From CAZMGT01 sp964565895 (lineage in GTDB: Bacteria; Armatimonadota; Zipacnadia; UBA1398; CAZMGT01), in assembly GCA_964565895.1 (NCBI GenBank), contig CAZMGT010000005.1:1-64000 (forward strand): DNA of 64,000 bases, read 5' to 3'. Below are positions 57,493-64,000 of this stretch, piece by piece; the first letter of the stretch is position 1, and the number at the start of each line of letters is the position of its first letter. The translations under genes were made by a program, and so were the position numbers. The notes below the pieces were generated by a model. The model was not told the origin of the DNA, ran no database searches, and saw only the letters and a list, made by a program, of their open reading frames with translations.

Positions 57493-59100
57493 ATGGACCG
57501 CTGCTGCAAGGTGGCACACGGGCAGTTGCTCTCGCTGGCCGCCGTGGGGGCGGCCCTTGCCCTGCTTTTTGCTCCGCCCGCGTGGGGTGAGGAGCGCTTG
57601 CCCCCGCCTAACCCCTCGGCGGTATGCACCCCCCACGGCTGGGTGCACGAGGCGCTGGCCAGCCTTGCCGCGGAGGGCCTTATCCCCGATCGCCTGCCCG
57701 TGGACTTTGCCCCGGGCTATCGCCGTTATACCCGCGGCGAGCTGGTGGAGATCGTCGAGCGCGCCCTGCGCGCCGCGCTGGAACATCCCGCACAGCTCAC
57801 GCAGCGCCAGCGCGACCTGCTCTCGCTGCTTGCCTCGGAGTTCTCCCGCGGGCTTGCCGCGCGCGGGCTGAGCGCCGCGGACCTCGCCCCGATCACCGAG
57901 CAGCCCCAGGACCTGCGCGGAACGCGCGGGCTCTCTGCCCGGCTCGCGGCAAGCGCCGCGCTCGTCGGCGGCGAGGTTAGCGTGGCCTCTGCTTCGTCGG
58001 CGAGTGTTGTGCTCCGCTCCGGCCACCCCGAGCGCTGGGCGCTTGCGCGCGTCGCTCTCCCGCGCGCCCCCCTGGTTATCGACGATCCCTGGGCTGGGGG
58101 CATAGACGAGCTGTTTTTGCGCGTGCGCCAGAGGTCGTACGTGCTAACCATCGGCGCGGAGCGTTCGCGCTGGGGCCCGGGCTACTATGGCAGCTTCGCC
58201 AAAAGCGACGCCCCAAAGCCGCGGCCGGGCGTGCGCCTGGAGACGAACATTCCCCTGTTCGGCCACGAATACACCGTGATGCACGAGGTGCTGTTCGCCG
58301 TGGACGATTCTCCGCAGACAACCATCTTTCACCGCCGCATTGAGGGGCACTGGGGCGACGTAGACCTGGGCTACTTTGAGATCAGCAAAACCGATGCCGG
58401 GCTGCACCCCTTGTGCTTCGTTCTCCCCGTCCAAGGGGCGCAGTATTTTATCGTCCGCGACCCGCGCTATCGGAACTGGGGGCGGCACACAAACAACGTC
58501 ATGGGCATCGACGCCTACTGGCGCGTGGCCCCCAGCCTGCACGTATACTGCGTCGTCTCCGCGGACGAGTTTGCCCCGCAGCTTTTCCTCCAGCGTTTGG
58601 GGCTGTTTGACTTTTTCCTCAGGCTCACTGCGGGCACGGACCTATTGCGCGGCAAGCCCTCGAGGGACAAGCTGGGGACAACGATCGGCTTTTACCTCCC
58701 CCACCTTTTCGGCAGCGATCGCACAACCGTGCGCTTTGAGTCCATCGCCGCGTGGCCCAACTACGGCATCCACCCCGGCTGGCCGGTTCACCTTTATGAC
58801 GCGGGCCAGCCGCTTTGGCCCGGAGGGCTGCAAGACGCGCGGTTTTATGCCTTGCGCATAGACCGCAAGCTGTCTACGCGGAGCAGGCTCGTTGTCGAGG
58901 GCAGGCTTCTCGCGCAAGGGGTAAGCGGCGGCTTGGCCCGCCACCAAGCGGGCCTGGCGGTGCGCTATTTCCGCCAGGCGGGGCGCAACGGGTTTTTCAG
59001 CGTGGGCCTGGGCGTGGAGCGCGCGGGGCTCTCCCTCACTCTGTCGCCCCAGGATACCGCCCGCCTCGCGTTGAGCATCAGCGCGGGCAGCAGCTTTTGA
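57493..59100 (+). CDS. Outer-membrane barrel with N-terminal SLH-like domain (Wzi/capsule-assembly type)
   Basis: This is a 535-residue protein with a signal peptide ending P-A-W-G. Residues ~48-100 look like an S-layer-homology module (H-G-W-V-H-E-A-L-A-S-L-A-A-E-G-L-I-P and Y-T-R-G-E-L-V-E-I-V). The rest is beta-rich with many alternating strands: G-A-E-R-S-R-W-G-P-G-Y, H-W-G-D-V-D-L-G-Y-F, N-N-V-M-G-I-D-A-Y-W, features of Wzi-like capsule-assembly barrels (PF14052), and it ends in S-S-F. An SLH module could hold the barrel to peptidoglycan while it binds surface polysaccharide. The barrel is well supported; capsule function is inferred. Confidence 0.78.
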   Translation: MDRCCKVAHGQLLSLAAVGAALALLFAPPAWGEERLPPPNPSAVCTPHGWVHEALASLAAEGLIPDRLPVDFAPGYRRYTRGELVEIVERALRAALEHPAQLTQRQRDLLSLLASEFSRGLAARGLSAADLAPITEQPQDLRGTRGLSARLAASAALVGGEVSVASASSASVVLRSGHPERWALARVALPRAPLVIDDPWAGGIDELFLRVRQRSYVLTIGAERSRWGPGYYGSFAKSDAPKPRPGVRLETNIPLFGHEYTVMHEVLFAVDDSPQTTIFHRRIEGHWGDVDLGYFEISKTDAGLHPLCFVLPVQGAQYFIVRDPRYRNWGRHTNNVMGIDAYWRVAPSLHVYCVVSADEFAPQLFLQRLGLFDFFLRLTAGTDLLRGKPSRDKLGTTIGFYLPHLFGSDRTTVRFESIAAWPNYGIHPGWPVHLYDAGQPLWPGGLQDARFYALRIDRKLSTRSRLVVEGRLLAQGVSGGLARHQAGLAVRYFRQAGRNGFFSVGLGVERAGLSLTLSPQDTARLALSISAGSSF

Positions 59101-59176
59101 GCGAGCGCGGGCGCGCTATATTCTCCCGGACCGACGCGAACGCGCGTTGTCATCTCAAAGTTGCCGCAAGTATTCC

Positions 59177-59206
59177 TTGCTCTAATTTTTGAGTAACGTG
59201 TAAAAT
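59177..59206 (+). promoter_or_regulatory. Probable promoter of the CpsB-like gene
   Basis: TTGCTC (59177-59182), 18 bases, TAAAAT (59201-59206) in an unusually A+T-rich stretch 43 bases before ATG 59249. Downstream an inverted repeat AAAGAG-CGTAT-CTCTTT (59224-59240) sits next to the start codon, which has no clear ribosome site; it may affect translation. Confidence 0.5.
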
Positions 59207-59248
59207 ACGGGGGCTTTCTGAGAAAAGAGCGTATCTCTTTCGTGCCAT

Positions 59249-60016
59249 ATGGTTGACATCCACTGCCACTTACTTCCCGGGTTCTCCGATGCGCCGGAGA
59301 GCATGAGCGAAGCTCTGGCCCTCGCGCGGCAGATCTCCACCAGCGGCGTGCACTCGGCGATCGCAGTCGCGCACTTCGACTCGCGCGTTTACGAGCCCTC
59401 GGCGGAGGAAATCAAAAGGCGCGCCGCGCTGCTCTGTAACTCACTGAGCGAGGAGAAAATTTCGCTCAGCTTAACCTGGGCTGCGGAAATTGCCCTTTCC
59501 GACGCCGAGGCCATGACCCCAGACGAGCTGCGCGCCTATTCCATCGGCGGCCTGGGCCGCCACGTGCTTGTCGAAGCTCCGGAGCAAATGGCCATCTCCG
59601 ACATTCAGCAGGCGCTGTTTCGCATTCGCCTGCGCGGCGTGCGCACGATCCTCACGCATCCCGAGCGCATCGTCGCCTTTCGCCGCGACCCGCGGGCAAT
59701 CGCCGAGTCGGTGTGGTGCGGTGTGCTCGTTCAGGTAAGCGCGGGCTCGCTGCTCGGCCACGACGGCAAGCTGGCCAAGCAAACGGTGGAAGCGATGGTG
59801 CGCGGGGGCCACGTGCACTTCGTAGGCTCGGAATCGTCAAACTGCGGGGGGCGCTATCACTGCCTAAAAAGCGCTGGACGCGCGCTTAGGGCACTTGTGG
59901 GCAAGGCCGGCGTTCGCCGCCTGCTCGAGAGCAACCCGAAGGTGCTCCTCTCCCCCGACAGCCGCAATACTATTCGCCCCGCGCGGCCGCGGAAAAAGCT
60001 GTTTGGCTTGTTTTAG
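59249..60016 (+). CDS. CpsB/CapC-like PHP-domain protein, probably altered active site
   Basis: This is a 255-residue protein. M-V-D-I-H-C-H-L-L-P-G and T-H-P-E-R plus V-S-A-G-S-L-L-G are characteristic of CpsB/YwqE-type manganese-dependent tyrosine phosphatases controlling capsule synthesis. Compared with the family pattern I know, D-D-G has become S-D-A, P-H-H has become A-H-F, and the final S-D-A-H-N metal motif reads S-E-S-S-N, losing an Asp and a His ligand. It may be catalytically dead or use another metal set. It follows the Wzi-like barrel and abuts the convergent NlpC/P60 gene with no gap. Confidence 0.8.
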   Translation: MVDIHCHLLPGFSDAPESMSEALALARQISTSGVHSAIAVAHFDSRVYEPSAEEIKRRAALLCNSLSEEKISLSLTWAAEIALSDAEAMTPDELRAYSIGGLGRHVLVEAPEQMAISDIQQALFRIRLRGVRTILTHPERIVAFRRDPRAIAESVWCGVLVQVSAGSLLGHDGKLAKQTVEAMVRGGHVHFVGSESSNCGGRYHCLKSAGRALRALVGKAGVRRLLESNPKVLLSPDSRNTIRPARPRKKLFGLF

Positions 60017-61426
60017 CTAATATACGCGCCGCGCGCAATAGTAGCTCCTCGCGCGGTTGGCCAGGGGCTCCACACGCACGCGCGCCCCGCTTTCTGGGGC
60101 GTGGACGAACTGCCCGTTGCCCACGTAAATGCCCACGTGCGACACGCCCCTGGTGTAGGTGTTGGCAAAGAACACGATATCGCCGGGAATGAGCTGGTCC
60201 AAGGACACCGGCCGGCCGACCTTCACTTGGTCGAACGTGCGCCGGGGATAGTCCCTTATCCCGCAGCGCTCCAGGCAGTATTTCACCAAGCCGGAGCAGT
60301 CGAAGCTATCCGGCCCGGCCTTGCCCCAGGCGTAGGGCTTGCCCACCTGGCGCAGGGCCTCCTGGGCGATGGCGTTGCCCAGCGCCGTGGGCTGCGCCCG
60401 CGACTGCGGCACGCCGGCGACCCGCGTCAGCCAGCTCGCGATCCACCCCTCAAGCCCGCTCGCAAAGCGCACGTGATACCAGCCGTTGGCCTGCTCCAAA
60501 ATGACAAACTGCGCCCCCACCGCGGCTTGGCCGACTATCGGAAACGACGTTCCCGGGCCCGAGCGAATGTTTACCACGCCGCTGGGGATCGTTCCCTTGC
60601 CGCTCGCGGGCTGGGGTTTTTCGCCGCTTGCGGGCGCGGAGAGCGCCGGGGGAATGGCCTGCCGCGGAGCGACGGGCTTGACAAACGGCGGAGGGTCGCG
60701 CACCTCCGCAGGCAGGCGCTCCAGCGTCGACCCCGGGGGTGTGTCGCTCAGGTAGTCGCGATGCACCCAGCCCAACTGCAGTGTTCCGTGGACCTTAACC
60801 TGGCACCACTTGCCCTGCGTTTTTACCAGGTAAACCCTCTGCCCCCGTTTGAGCTTCGCCAGCGAGCGATAGCGCACACCGGGGCCGGAGCGCAGGTGCA
60901 GGAAGTCCTCGACCTTAACAAAGCGCAGGTTCGCCGGCCTGCAGCTTGCTTGTCCGCTGCTTTTGAGCAGCCACGCGGCAACCCAGCCCACCTCGCCGTT
61001 CGAGGGCACGCGGATCTTCCGCCACTGCTCGTGATAGGCGATAACCTCCACGCGCTCGCCCTTGTGCAAAATGCCGATTCTACGGAAGCGCTCCGCGCCC
61101 GGGCCCTCGCGGAGGTTGACGACGTCGGCGTTGATATAGCAAATCTCGCGATATACGCCGGGCGGGGGCGCCTCGGCAAGCAGCCAGTGGGCCACCCAGC
61201 CCACCTGCCTTGTCGAGGGTACGAAAACCTTGCGCCAGAAGCCCTTTGCCTCTTTAACGCGCACCTCCGTCGCCCGGCGCAGGGTGTCGATCACGGGATA
61301 GCTCTGCCCCGGGCCGGCGCGGAGATTTACGGCCTCGGCCTTGACAAACAGCGCAATCTCAGGCTTCGCCGCAGCGCTCAGCGATAACCCCAAAACCAGC
61401 GCTGCGCACCAAACCCAGCGCCACAT
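60017..61426 (-). CDS. Exported SH3b-NlpC/P60 peptidoglycan hydrolase
   Basis: The 469-residue protein starts at ATG 61426 (GGAGGA upstream). A signal peptide ends S-A-A-A. Four bacterial SH3 domains follow, each marked by V-N-L-R-(A/E)-G-P-G, L-H-L-R-S-G-P-G or V-N-I-R-S-G-P-G and W-(V/I)-A-x-W-L. A Pro-rich linker separates the third and fourth. The C-terminal NlpC/P60 domain has the catalytic Cys in F-D-C-S-G-L-V-K-Y, His in S-H-V-G-I-Y-V-G and the polar residue in F-V-H-A-P. It probably cleaves peptide stems in the wall. Expression runs opposite to the surrounding capsule-like genes. Confidence 0.93.
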   Translation of the reverse strand: MWRWVWCAALVLGLSLSAAAKPEIALFVKAEAVNLRAGPGQSYPVIDTLRRATEVRVKEAKGFWRKVFVPSTRQVGWVAHWLLAEAPPPGVYREICYINADVVNLREGPGAERFRRIGILHKGERVEVIAYHEQWRKIRVPSNGEVGWVAAWLLKSSGQASCRPANLRFVKVEDFLHLRSGPGVRYRSLAKLKRGQRVYLVKTQGKWCQVKVHGTLQLGWVHRDYLSDTPPGSTLERLPAEVRDPPPFVKPVAPRQAIPPALSAPASGEKPQPASGKGTIPSGVVNIRSGPGTSFPIVGQAAVGAQFVILEQANGWYHVRFASGLEGWIASWLTRVAGVPQSRAQPTALGNAIAQEALRQVGKPYAWGKAGPDSFDCSGLVKYCLERCGIRDYPRRTFDQVKVGRPVSLDQLIPGDIVFFANTYTRGVSHVGIYVGNGQFVHAPESGARVRVEPLANRARSYYCARRVY

Positions 61427-61662
61427 CGCTCGCGTCCTCCGCAGTGCGCCCGCGCCACGGGGCTTCGCGCGGGCAACATGGCAAACTAGCACAGCGCTTG
61501 CGCACTGTCAACGCGCCCGGTTTTGCGAAAATCGCGCGGTTTGGCAAGTACTACGCCCCCCGGCAAAGCACTGTTCACCGCCCGTGGGGGCAGGGCCAGC
61601 GCGCCGCGCCGCCGAAGTGGCGCGCAAAAGCGCGCAGGGTGCGCCTCGCCCGCTTTCCCTAG

Positions 61663-62649
61663 GTGGTGAGCGCCGTGAGCGAGCTGAAGTTTTGGCCGGC
61701 CAAGCCCGAGCAATACGAGCCCCTCATCCGCTCCTGGGCCCAGCAGTTCCCCGACCTCGTCCAGCTCGAGGGCATTACCCAGCCCACAGGGCACACCGTC
61801 TACGCCCTGACCATTACCGACCCCGGCATCCCGCTCGACCGGAAAAAGCCCTTGCTCTTCGACGTTCCCCACGCCCACGAGCCCGCGGGCACCGTCGCCT
61901 CGCTCCGCGTGATCAATCAGTTGCTCACGGGCAAGGATCTCGACGGCCGCCCCACGGACATCGATCGCGAGCAGGCCCTGCGCCGGCTCGTCTTGTGCTT
62001 TATCCCCGACGCTAACCCCGCGGGGCGTGCCCGCGCCCCGGAAGACGTTTGGGATGGGACGAAGTATACCAACGAGGAATTTTTAAAAATCGCCTTTGGC
62101 GTAGACGCCATGACCGGCGAGCGGTTCACACGCTACGACCGCTGGCGCGAGCAAGAGCACGACGTGCAGCAACTGGGCATCGTCTGGGAGCCGCTGGGCA
62201 ATGGCGTTTACGTTGAGCCTAACCGACACAAAACCTCCTCGCTGATGCGCCTGGTGCACAGGTTTTGGGAGCGCTACGAGCTCGCCCGCCGCCTCTCCCT
62301 GCACCAAACGGAGTTCGAAGGCCGGCCCTACAATTGCATGATCCTCCTCCCCATCATCCACGAGGAGCTGCCCCCGGAGATCCGCGCGAAAAACGAGGCC
62401 TGGGGCGAGAAGGTCGTCGCGGCGTGGCGCGAGGCGGGTTATAACCCCGTGCCCAACGTCCGCCCCCTGGGCTATGGGGGGATTCAAAAGGAATATTTCG
62501 TCCGCTGTTGGCGCGATTTCTTTATGGTCGTCCCGGACATTACCTCCGAGGTGCAAAACAACAACGTGCGCACGCCCCCCGAGGACCAGCAGCGGCTGTC
62601 GCAACTTGCGATAAAGGTAACCATCGCCGACGCCTTGGCCGAGGGCTAG
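61663..62649 (+). CDS. M14-family zinc carboxypeptidase
   Basis: This protein has up to 328 residues. Zinc motif P-H-A-H-E-P-A-G (H-x-x-E), then N-P-A-G-R-A-R for substrate carboxylate binding (usually N-P-D-G), S-L-H-Q-T for the second zinc His, and I-T-S-E-V with the catalytic Glu complete the carboxypeptidase A plan. No signal peptide, so it is cytoplasmic. GTG 61663, 61666 or 61675 could be the start. Substrate is unknown; family members act on peptides, muropeptides or polyglutamylated compounds. A 236-base divergent gap separates it from the NlpC/P60 gene; no clear promoter was found there. Confidence 0.8.
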   Translation: MVSAVSELKFWPAKPEQYEPLIRSWAQQFPDLVQLEGITQPTGHTVYALTITDPGIPLDRKKPLLFDVPHAHEPAGTVASLRVINQLLTGKDLDGRPTDIDREQALRRLVLCFIPDANPAGRARAPEDVWDGTKYTNEEFLKIAFGVDAMTGERFTRYDRWREQEHDVQQLGIVWEPLGNGVYVEPNRHKTSSLMRLVHRFWERYELARRLSLHQTEFEGRPYNCMILLPIIHEELPPEIRAKNEAWGEKVVAAWREAGYNPVPNVRPLGYGGIQKEYFVRCWRDFFMVVPDITSEVQNNNVRTPPEDQQRLSQLAIKVTIADALAEG

Positions 62650-62745
62650 CTTTGTGCGGCGTTAAGAAAAAGTTACAACAAAAACGCCAAAACTTGCCTC
62701 CCCCAGCGACCCCTCTCCCACGCCCCCCTGTGGAACAATAGCACT

Positions 62746-62771
62746 GACGCACGCGCCGCACTCTGTGCGTC
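62746..62771 (+). other. Stem-loop in the leader of the small basic protein gene
   Basis: A perfect 7-bp inverted repeat GACGCAC/GTGCGTC with a 12-base loop lies immediately upstream of the ribosome site GGGAGG and ATG 62789. It could be a translational control hairpin or a transcription-factor site. Low confidence in function. Confidence 0.4.
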
Positions 62772-62788
62772 GAAGGGAGGCGTGGCCG

Positions 62789-62992
62789 ATGATCGCGGCA
62801 GAGCCTGCCCGTGTCGCTTCCGCTGAGCGCGACAAAGAGCGCCAGCGCGCAAAAGAGCTGCTCGAGCGCAAGCTCGCCCGCAAACGGCGCCGTCGCGGCT
62901 TGCGCCGCACGTGCTACGAGTCCATCGAGTCGCTTATTGACGGCGAGCAGATTACCCCGGGAACGGTGCTTAAGGGGCGCATCGTGGCCTGA
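62789..62992 (+). CDS. Small highly charged protein of unknown function
   Basis: This is a 67-residue protein from ATG 62789 (GGGAGG 9 bases upstream). The first half is one long charged helix (S-A-E-R-D-K-E-R-Q-R-A-K-E-L-L-E-R-K-L-A, then R-K-R-R-R-R-G-L-R-R); the second half is a short strand-rich module (C-Y-E-S-I-E-S-L-I-D-G-E-Q-I-T-P-G-T-V-L-K-G-R-I-V-A). The cluster of arginines suggests RNA or ribosome contact. It forms a stand-alone unit with its own leader hairpin and a strong terminator. I know no family name for it. Confidence 0.65.
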   Translation: MIAAEPARVASAERDKERQRAKELLERKLARKRRRRGLRRTCYESIESLIDGEQITPGTVLKGRIVA

Positions 62993-63021
62993 CCCAGGCC
63001 TGACCGATACAACCTGCGGCC

Positions 63022-63069
63022 GGAGCGCCGGCGTTGCCGTTCACTGCGGCGCCGGCGCTCCTTCTTTTT
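63022..63069 (+). terminator. Rho-independent terminator after the small basic protein gene
   Basis: A perfect 12-bp inverted repeat GGAGCGCCGGCG/CGCCGGCGCTCC (63022-63033 and 63050-63061) encloses a 16-base loop and is followed by TTCTTTTT. It serves the plus-strand gene ending at 62992 and lies 18 bases before the stop of the convergent hydrolase gene. This is the clearest terminator in the window. Confidence 0.85.
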
Positions 63070-63087
63070 GGCCGTGCAAGCTGCCGC

Positions 63088-64000
63088 TTAGTAGCGCGGG
63101 GGATCGCCCGTTAGGGTAAGCACGCAGCGCGCGGGCACGCTCACTGCGGCCCGTTGCCCGCGAGCTACGCGCAGCGGGGCAAGCTCCTGCGCCGGCCCTT
63201 GGGCGCGCGCGTAGCTTACGGCATACGTCCCCGCGGGCAGGTTCGCCAGCTGCACCTGCTGCGCCCCGCCCTTGTTTAAAACGACCACAACGACCTTCCC
63301 GCTGGGCAAAACAAAGGCCACGGGCTTTAGCGCGTCGCTCGTCGAGGTCACGCTAACCCTCACCGCGCCCTGGCGCACATAGCGGAAATATTGGCGCAGC
63401 TCCCAGTAGCCGAGCGAGGGGTGGTAGCTCCGGCGGTCCGGCGTGATGTAAAAATACGTCCCCTTAAGCGGCTTGTCGCTAAAGCCAACTAGGCTATAGC
63501 GCTGCCAGCCCGAGATGTTCGCCTCGGTCAGGTCGAGGTAAAGCTGGTCCACGCCCGCGCCGATCTTCTCCGTCATCGCCGTGCTAACGCCAAGCTCGCG
63601 CGCCCAGTCGCGTAGGGCGTGTCGCTCCGCGTTGCCCCCCGCGCCATAGGTGTGATAGGTCACCTGGCCGATGTACGCCGCCGCTTGGGGAAACTTGCGC
63701 TTAAGCTCGTCTACGTACTGCAGCGAGACCTTAAGGTTAACCCCCTCGGGAAAAGCAAACCGCGTGGCAAAGCCGTTTTCGCGCAGCCACTGCCCGAGAA
63801 GAACCATTGCGCTGTGCCCCATGCGCGACTCGTTGCCCAGGACCCAGTAGTCGGGGACAAGCCCATACTTGTCGCGCAGATGCAGCAGCACCGTGCGCGC
63901 AAACTCCGCATATTCCTCCGGCTGCTGCAGCCACTTCGGCGTCTCCCAGTTCTCAATGGCATAGCTCACGGTGAGCACCAACCTGTCCCCGCGCCGCTCG
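63088..64000 (-). CDS. Glycoside hydrolase, clan A-like (GH30/GH39 type), 3' part (5' end outside window)
   Basis: The frame is open to the window edge (E-R-R-G-D-R before L-V-L-T-V-S-Y-A-I-E-N-W), so only ~304 C-terminal residues are seen. L-G-N-E-S is a likely acid/base Glu region, and S-T-A-M-T-E-K-I-G provides a T-E nucleophile strand, as in clan A barrels. The last ~110 residues form a beta-sandwich (V-A-F-V-L-P-S-G-K-V-V-V-V-V-L-N-K-G and L-P-A-G-T-Y-A-V-S-Y-A) typical after GH30 or GH39 barrels. Substrate unknown; it fits the polysaccharide-degradation theme begun at the left edge. Confidence 0.78.
   Translation of the reverse strand, partial: ERRGDRLVLTVSYAIENWETPKWLQQPEEYAEFARTVLLHLRDKYGLVPDYWVLGNESRMGHSAMVLLGQWLRENGFATRFAFPEGVNLKVSLQYVDELKRKFPQAAAYIGQVTYHTYGAGGNAERHALRDWARELGVSTAMTEKIGAGVDQLYLDLTEANISGWQRYSLVGFSDKPLKGTYFYITPDRRSYHPSLGYWELRQYFRYVRQGAVRVSVTSTSDALKPVAFVLPSGKVVVVVLNKGGAQQVQLANLPAGTYAVSYARAQGPAQELAPLRVARGQRAAVSVPARCVLTLTGDPPRY

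Overview
The window is very GC-rich (about two thirds G+C by eye) and densely coded on both strands, with short gaps, many 1-4 base start/stop overlaps (ATGA, GTGA, TAATG) and frequent GTG/TTG starts. It is chromosomal: lipoate, biotin and thiazole synthesis, Rel, MreB, PBP2, SecG, PrmA and Maf are all present, and I see no phage, transposon, CRISPR, tRNA or rRNA. A diderm bacterium is indicated by an LptF/G-type permease, two outer-membrane beta-barrels ending in Phe, lipoproteins and a periplasm-spanning adaptor. Several enzymes carry twin-arginine export signals, and the window begins and ends in polysaccharide-degrading enzymes. This fits a diderm heterotroph of an under-sampled phylum, but I cannot name the phylum.

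Layout. 1-4.4 kb: the end of a heparinase II/III-like gene, a thioredoxin-like gene, then a minus-strand unit lipA - PqqD/M50 protease - cNMP-binding protein. 4.5-14.6 kb (+): sugar-nucleotide dehydratase, beta-propeller lipoprotein, Tat-exported barrel protein, outer-membrane barrel, Tat-exported flavoenzyme, prmA, a methyltransferase, a small lipoprotein and an unknown exported protein. 14.6-17.3 kb (-): HMGL-type aldolase, corrinoid adenosyltransferase, aldo/keto reductase. 17.5-22.8 kb (+): LPG-synthase-like membrane protein, free-standing CBM48, two tandem redoxin-fold paralogues without peroxidatic cysteines, and a Tat-exported enolase-superfamily protein. 22.9-28.9 kb (-): a YbhGFSR-like exporter whose adaptor has a greatly lengthened hairpin. 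29.0-33.2 kb (-): rel - dtd - TPR - MBL hydrolase. 33.4-34.2 kb (+): Thi4-like thiazole synthase. 34.2-39.6 kb (-): biotin operon bioB - KAS - bioF - bioD - bioA.

39.8-44.4 kb (+): M20 amidohydrolase, TPR protein and PBP2. 44.4-48.8 kb (-): aspartate-type aminotransferase, HIT protein, LptF/G permease, zinc-ribbon protein, MA-like peptidase. 49.0-55.6 kb (+): an unknown conserved protein, a hydrolase - AmrS-like radical SAM - maf - mreB overlapping run, a TPR protein, and an unknown membrane-anchored protein followed by its own frameshifted relic. 56.3-60.0 kb (+): secG, an exported protein, an SLH/Wzi-like barrel and a CpsB-like PHP protein with lost metal ligands. 60.0-64 kb: SH3b-NlpC/P60 hydrolase (-), M14 peptidase (+), a small basic protein with a strong terminator (+), and the 3' part of a glycoside hydrolase (-).

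The strongest leads are: the adaptor at 27129-28919, with two blocks of four 33-residue repeats placed symmetrically around the hairpin tip; the complementary degeneracy of its two partner ATPases; the redoxin-fold pair at 19086-21234 with a shared uncharacterised C-terminal domain; the lipA/PqqD-M50/cNMP unit; the FabF-like ketosynthase inside the biotin operon; and the pseudogene at 55024-55610.
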